The notes under the pieces: model-generated
The model's input: only the letters and a program-made list of their open reading frames with translations
Databases searched by the model: none
What the model was told of the DNA's origin: nothing
Shown: positions 58,361-64,000 of the stretch, piece by piece
Layout: each line of letters opens with the position of its first letter
How positions within the stretch are numbered: the first letter of the stretch is position 1
Translations under genes and position numbers: made by a program
Assembly (NCBI GenBank): GCA_946800325.1
Contig: OX326959.1
Location: forward strand, 40,600,908 to 40,664,907
Source of the DNA: Luzula sylvatica
Lineage: Eukaryota > Streptophyta > Magnoliopsida > Poales > Juncaceae
Reading direction: 5' to 3'
Length of the DNA: 64,000 bases

Positions 58361-59229
58361 ATGTTCTTCCTCACATGATCTCCAATGGATCTCATGTAGA
58401 TAATCTCACCTTCGATCTAAATTTTTTATTTTCTTTTATCCAATTTGATCGAAATGGAGTTGCGAAAGATTAAATCTTCCTCACGTGAGCTCCAATAGAA
58501 TGAAGGCACAAAAATAGAGAGCGGCATCTTGCAGAAGAAAAAAAAAAGCAGCTTTCTTCTTCTAGTTCGGGTCGCTATCTCCTTCAAAGCCCACTTTCCA
58601 AGCGATCTGAAACGGTATAACTTCCAACTCACTCATCCTCGATTATAATTCTTCATTAAATCTGAATTGAACTTCAATTTGACCTCAATTCTGCAATTAA
58701 TAAGAAATAAACTATTTGTGCGATTTTAAAACAACTGAGAAATTGGAACTAGCGATGGATCATTTTAGACCCCACATTCGGAAGGATGGAATACAAGTAC
58801 ACCATTTTTCCTTCCAATGAGAAACTAATTCTAATTCAAAATTTAAAAAAATTTAAGCATCTAATTTGTTAATTAGGCTTAAGAGAAATGAGGCAACATC
58901 AAAGGGTTTGATATATTTCGATGCAACCAGTAGTATAAGCTTATCTCCTATAAATTTCCAGTAATATCCCTCTCTCTTTCTCCAATTTCCTTTTAATACC
59001 CTTCAAAACATGAGAATATCATAAATGCCCCTCTACATTGACTTTCTTTTCAGGGGACTGCCAAAATATGATGTATACGAGGAAGTATGATATAGCTCTG
59101 CCCGTTACCAAAAAAATCTATTTATAGCTGTGATTGCAATCTTTGCCAAATTAGTTAGGAGGTGGCGCAACAAGAAGAATGGACAACACTTTTTAACTTT
59201 GACGGACGCAAAGAACTGTTTGTTGATGT
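58361..59229. other. Intergenic, no gene seen
   Basis: CACGTGAGCTCCAATAGAATG at about 58482 repeats in looser form the nearby CACATGATCTCCAATGGATC (58372). There is no coding signal. Confidence 0.4.
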
Positions 59230-59434
59230 ATGTTTGAGGTATTCAATGAGTGTGGGTACCACGCTGATTTTTAACGTTCGTAAAATATGCTGATTTTTAA
59301 CTGTCTGGATTATATCATAGAACATGTAGCGATTCATCGAACAAATACTTACTCAAAACATAAAAATCATAAGAAAGTAGGAATTTTGTTTTTTTTAAAA
59401 ACGAGCCCGCACAATAGCGCGGGTACCAAGCTAG
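59230..59434 (+). mobile_element. Helitron 3' terminal region
   Basis: The palindrome-like CCCGCACAATAGCGCGGG (59406-59423), then TACCAAG and CTAG (59431-59434) before T. The preceding 130 bases match those before the end at 1191. Confidence 0.7.
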
Positions 59435-59984
59435 TTTTATACTATGGTTGTAGATTGCCTTATAAATATACCTTGTTCGGTGCAAGTTTGTTAGATATTA
59501 GTTGGGTTAAATAATTTTGCGGAGGCCTATGAATTCTGTGGAGGCCTGTGGCATAGGTCTACTGAACCAATGGCCGGGCCTGGTCATGGTTTTGGTCGAA
59601 TCCTATGGAATTGGCAGGAAATTTTTTTGGCTGTTCGGTTACATGTTAGGAAATGAAGTTTGGGATCTCAAAAACTCCGGAAATTAGTCACACAGTGACA
59701 AAAAACTGGGTTTTAGAAACTGACCTCGGATTGGATATATTAGGAGAGAGAAATTGCTTGCAAAACAAAATGTCACATTTATTTAGTTATTCGTTGCTTC
59801 ACCTGTCTTAGTCTTTCTTCTACATAAAATATCATATTTATTTATTTATTTAATTAATTCGAAAGAATAAATATTTTTAATTAATTTAATTTAATTTAAT
59901 TTATAATATAATTTGAAGGAATAAGTATTTTTTTAATTGACAAATTTATGTATTCGATATTGTATTTGTAGTTATATTTGCATT

Positions 59985-60600
59985 TAAAATCGGATATCGG
60001 ATAATGTATCGTACCTATACCCGAAATTGGATATCAGATATCGTATTCATATAGAATATCAGATATCGGATACCGGATATCATATTCGTATAAAAAAATC
60101 GGATATCGAATATCGGATACCGTATTCATATCCGTATTCATATTCAATACCTTATTCATATTCGAAATGGGATATCGTATACCGTATTGTTATCCGAAAT
60201 CGAGTATCGAATACCGTATTTTTATTCGTATTCCAAATTGGATATCGAATACCGTCTCCGTATTCGTATTCGAAATCGGATATCGGATACCGCATTCTTA
60301 TTCGTATTGGAAATCGGATATCGAATACGGCATTCGTATCCGTAATCGAAATCGGATATCGTATACCGTGTTCGTATCCTAAATTGGGTATCGGATACCG
60401 TCTTCTAATTTAGATTCGAAATCGAATATCGAATATCGTTTTCGTATTTGTATTCGAAATGGGATATCGAATACCGTCTTCGTATTCGTATTCGAAATCA
60501 GATATCGGATACCGCATTCGTATTCGTATTCGAAATCGGGTATCGTCTACCGTATTCGTATCCGAATCGGATATTGGATACCATATCCGTATTCGTGATA
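59985..60600 (+). repeat. Tandem repeat of 38-44 bp (GATATCGAATACCGTATTCG)
   Basis: About 13 units of ATATCGGATACCG-TATTCGTATTCG-AAATCG with variable spacing. Open frames of YRI/SYS type are by-products of the repeat. Composition is related to 200-1030 and 37190-37810. Confidence 0.88.
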
Positions 60601-60620
60601 TTTTTACACACTATTATAGG

Positions 60621-60623
<3 letters not shown>

Positions 60624-60665
<42 letters not shown>

Positions 60666-61070
60666 TTGATGATGTATTTAGCAATTATTAATAATAATAA
60701 ATAATAATAATTGTAATTAGAAATAATTATTTTAATAATAGTAATAATGATAATAATAATAATAATAATAATAATACAAATATATTTAGAAATTAATAAT
60801 AATAATATTATTAATTGTGATGTATTTAACAATTATTAATAAAAATAAATGATAATAATTGTAATAATTGTAATAATAAAATAATAATAATAGTAATAGT
60901 AACAATAATAATAATAATAATAATAATAAAAATAAAAATAATAATGTATTTAGAAATTAATAATAGTAAAAATAATGATGTATTTAGCAATTTTTAACAA
61001 TAATAAATAATACTGATTATTATAAAAAAAATTATTGTAATAATAATAATAATACTATAATACAATTATG
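60624..61070. repeat. AAT-rich microsatellite cluster
   Basis: Four (AAT)n runs are separated by repeated GATGTATTTAGCAATTATTAATAA words, so the runs were amplified as a larger unit of about 120-150 bp. Confidence 0.85.
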
Positions 61071-61488
61071 AAATATTTTATTCATTTTTTTCATCGAATC
61101 CTATGATTTTCATCAAACACTTTTTAAACATCCTACAACTATAGTTTTTGCATTTTCCTGCTATCATAATTTCCTCATATTCATATATCGGTTTCCTGCA
61201 ACTACTAGTTTCCTGCTACTATACAAAACTGTCATTTTGGATTTGAACCGATTTGAATTACGGTTTGTTCGAGCCATGGATCGTTTGAGTTGTGTCATTC
61301 GAAAATACCATCACTATTATAAATCATATTTTTGGTGATAGTATAATAATTATTACCGAAATAAAGTCGTCGTAATTAGTATATCTTTTATAACGTTCCG
61401 AACAAGTTCGGATTTCAAATACACGATTAACTAATGATTAATATTTGATGTCTTTTCCTCATGTTTTTTTTCCAACTCTTGCGCCCTT

Positions 61489-62373
61489 GCTTCTGAAGGA
61501 AATACAATTTTGGATCAACGGTAAAAGTGTACGTAAAAGGACACACGAACGTACGCATTCGAGAAGACGGATGAATGCACAATAGGATTGTGCAGAATTA
61601 GGAAAAATTACGCAGTGCGCCATGATGAACCATATGGTCACCTACGGTGTATAATCTGCAATAGTTGTGGACTTAGCCAAATCCGGGATTTTACGGCCGT
61701 GCGGCATGACGGACCATATGGTGCGTCATGACGGTAGAGTGCGTAATTTGTCCAGAGACTAATTGGCATTGGTGCGTCATGACGGACCATATGGTGCCTC
61801 ATGACGGATCATTTATAAAAGCTGTTTTATGGCAGATTTTATCACACACGAGATGGTGTGTCGAATATGTGTCTTTTGGGTGTCCTTATCCTATTACGTA
61901 TAAATAGGATAATTTTCTCTCTCATGTACTAAGGAATTGAATCTAATTATTCTATCAAGGAGTTAAAAGAGTGTGAATAAGAGAGAAAGAGAACAGAGGA
62001 AAAAATAGTTTTCTCCATCTAGAGAATCGAAAGCAATCAAGCAAGTTCGTCGGTTCATCGTCTAGGTAGTTGCACCAGCGACCGAGGTGCTGCGACTCAC
62101 GGTGGATGCGAGTAGAGGAGCGACGCTTGTGGCTCTTTGTTGTGATCGAACCGGAGAATCGAATACCGTCAACGAAGTGGTGGAAGACGCGTGGGCGTGG
62201 GACGTGCGTTTTGTCACCAACGTTACAAGGCGAAAGAAAGATAAGCGATCAACCCGTCGAGTGTGATCAATTTCACACCGATAATTGACTATCCTACTTT
62301 GCATCGTACTCTCGATATCGAAGCGTGATCTCATGTTCGCTGCACGGGCCCGGGGACGGGATAATTGTCTTCA
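61489..62373 (+). mobile_element. LTR of a Copia-type retrotransposon (element 1)
   Basis: It is recognised by the primer-binding site immediately downstream and by alignment with the second LTR at 62643: CTGAAGGAAATACA near the start, CACGGTGGATGCGAGTAGAG in the middle, and GTTCGCTGCACGGG near the end. A TATAAATA promoter box lies at 61899-61906. The U3 part carries repeated CGTCATGACGGACCATATGG words. The start lacks a clear TG, so the left boundary is approximate. Confidence 0.75.
61899..61906 (+). promoter_or_regulatory. TATA box in LTR 1
   Basis: TATAAATA in the context ATTACGTATAAATAGGATAA, followed by a CT-rich leader. Confidence 0.55.
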
Positions 62374-62374
62374 G

Positions 62375-62386
62375 TGGTATCAGAGC
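62375..62386 (+). other. Primer-binding site of element 1
   Basis: TGGTATCAGAGC matches the 3' end of initiator methionine tRNA, one base after the LTR. Confidence 0.88.
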
Positions 62387-62642
62387 AAGCGCTGAGATTC
62401 GAGGGTCGACTCATAGTCGTATAAAAGTTATACGCACGTGTTTACAAAAGTTGCACCCGTTTGCATGAAAATCGGTGACTGAAATAGAATTTCAATTAAA
62501 ATCACTAGTGAATTCATTAGAGATCAGTCACAAGAAGATTGAGAGTATCTAGGAAAGATCGTGAAAGAAAGAGTTTCATCATCGATCGTTTTCGAAACGA
62601 TGAAAAAACGGATTTGGAATCAGGCATTTCTGGCAAACAACG
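62387..62642 (+). mobile_element. Leader of element 1, cut by element 2
   Basis: Untranslated leader sequence continues for 256 bases. Element 2's LTR then begins, so the internal genes of element 1, if present, lie beyond the window. Confidence 0.6.
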
Positions 62643-63646
62643 TGTTGTTGAAGGAAATACAGTTATAGATCAACTAGTAGATCGTACACATGAGAATAGA
62701 TGAACGTACGCGTTCGTCGATACGATTGGATGCATAATAAGAATATGCAAATCTGACAGAAATAACATAGTCTGTCGTGACGGACTGGTTGGTCCGTCAT
62801 GACGGACCAAAAAGTTATTCTGACAGATTTGACAGAAAATACATAGTCCGTCGTGACGGACTGGTTGGTCCGTCGTGGCGGACCATAATGTATTTATGTG
62901 CACCAATCTGTGAGTATAGCGTTGTGACGGACTGGTTGTCTGTCATGACAGAGCTGCGTCACGACGGACTGATTGGTCTGTCATGACGAAGCCATGAAAT
63001 AACGGCTATGTCAGTAATCGTGACTAGTGCGTCATGACGGACTGTGATCCAAATTCTGGATTGGAAGTTTTTCTTAAGATACTCGTTAATTCTCTAATTA
63101 ACGGGGCCTTGATTATAAGATCATGGCCAACCATTAACCTTCTTCACCAGATTTCTGAGAAAAAGAGCTATCTTGTGGGACAAGTCAGAAGAAAGAAAAA
63201 GATTGAGATTGAGCAAGTTTACGGTGATTTTAGGGGAATCACGCATGACCGAGAGACGAAGCTCACGGTGGATACGAGTAGAGAGGTTTCAACTGAAGCC
63301 TTTGCTGTGATCTAACGAGAGCGCGTTCGAGGAATGTCGAAGGACAAACCGGAAAGCAATCCGGTTGTATTCGACAAATCAGAGCTTCGAGCATGGTGTC
63401 AAATCGTGTGGGCGTGGGATGCACGTGTTACCGGGATCGAAGCGAGCAAAGCAACTATGCAGTCAACCCATCTCAGTGATCAATTTCACGTGGTATGATT
63501 ATCTATGAATTAAGAGTTAAATTCATAGGTAGTTGCATGCATATAGAATTTGTACGAACAGATCGATGACGTGGTCCTCGGGTTCGGGTCAGATCGGGAT
63601 CCTCAATCCGCTGCGCGGGACTCGGTAGTGAAGTCGATACCCAACA
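62643..63646 (+). mobile_element. LTR of a second Copia-type retrotransposon (element 2)
   Basis: It begins TGTTGTTGAAGG (or TGTTGAAGG three bases later) and ends ACCCAACA, giving the inverted TGTTG/CAACA tips. It is about 1.0 kb and divergent from LTR 1 but clearly homologous along its length. The U3 part holds five or more CCGTCGTGACGGACTGGTTGG-like words, many palindromic (GGTCCGTCATGACGGACC). Confidence 0.82.
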
Positions 63647-63647
63647 G

Positions 63648-63659
63648 TGGTATCAGAGC
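63648..63659 (+). other. Primer-binding site of element 2
   Basis: TGGTATCAGAGC, complementary to initiator methionine tRNA, one base after the LTR end CAACA. Confidence 0.9.
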
Positions 63660-64000
63660 GATCGTCACGATTCGATCGTCGAATCAATTTTGAATAAAAG
63701 TTATTCGGAAAAATCATGTAGATTTAGGACATAATTCAAGTAGTTATAAATTTAGGATCATGTAACTAAAATAAATGAAAAAATTACCACACTTGAAGGA
63801 GATGATCTACATTATCCGATGTAACTAAAATATATTTTTATGGATTGTATTGAGCTTTAAAACTATTTTTCAACTAATTTCTAAACAGACACTCAGAGAT
63901 TCAGATCTTCACTTTTAAAAATCAATAACAATTAGAAAAATTTAGTAAATAACATGGAATAACATTCTACATAAATTAGACATCATCACGATTCAGAAAC
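63660..64000 (+). mobile_element. Leader of element 2, running off the window
   Basis: AT-rich leader with no gag frame yet. The coding part is expected to the right. Confidence 0.6.

Noticed and set aside
60027..60669. 128-codon frame with repeated GYRIPYSYS words
   Set aside because: It is produced by the 38-44-bp tandem repeat; the frame runs on into the AAT tract as poly-Asn.

Overview
The window is nuclear DNA from a flowering plant, probably a eudicot. The evidence is very high A+T content, spliced genes with GT..AG introns, a DUF247 gene pair, and plant families of CACTA, hAT, PIF/Harbinger, Helitron, LINE, SINE and Copia-type LTR elements. The species cannot be named from the sequence. 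Most of the window is transposon and repeat DNA; there is no operon-like organisation.

Left third (1-20 kb). This part is built from segmental duplications. A block at about 1360-2906 recurs at 13627-17552, where a 2.4-kb PIF/Harbinger element has inserted between the two halves. Between these copies lies a tandem array (units starting near 3611, 8602 and 11877) that carries two kinds of small minus-strand genes, called A and B here. A1, A2 and A3 are near-identical 69-codon genes; B1 and B2 are a second type. A third type, C, sits at 18909-19109 with a broken copy at 30395-30537, and a fourth, D, at 29136-29378. All eight share the core HPACPG-x3-C-x3/4-(G)C-x-H, with spacing C-x5-C-x4-C-x-H, and little else. 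I do not recognise this family. It is the most interesting content of the window.

Middle (20-46 kb). A 5.5-kb CACTA element (about 21541-27022) carries a two-exon gene with a transposase-associated N-terminal domain and a 1.1-kb stretch almost free of G and C. It is followed by Helitron 3' ends, several hAT elements with clean 8-bp target duplications, a 2.6-kb element with long inverted arms, a 2.66-kb satellite of about 22 copies of a 118-bp unit, and a 5'-truncated LINE lying next to an isolated first exon of an unrecognised gene.

Right third (46-64 kb). Two tandem DUF247 genes are present. The first (47214-49602) is a pseudogene with several stops, a hAT element in its intron and a hAT MITE in its 5' untranslated region. 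The second (53692-55289, two coding exons, 484 aa) is intact and has a recognisable TATA box and 5'UTR intron. Beyond it are a long-TIR MITE inside a (TA)n tract, exon-like sequence of unknown origin, a TTCGTA-rich tandem repeat, AAT microsatellites, and two successive LTR-plus-primer-binding-site units of Copia-type retrotransposons that run off the right edge.
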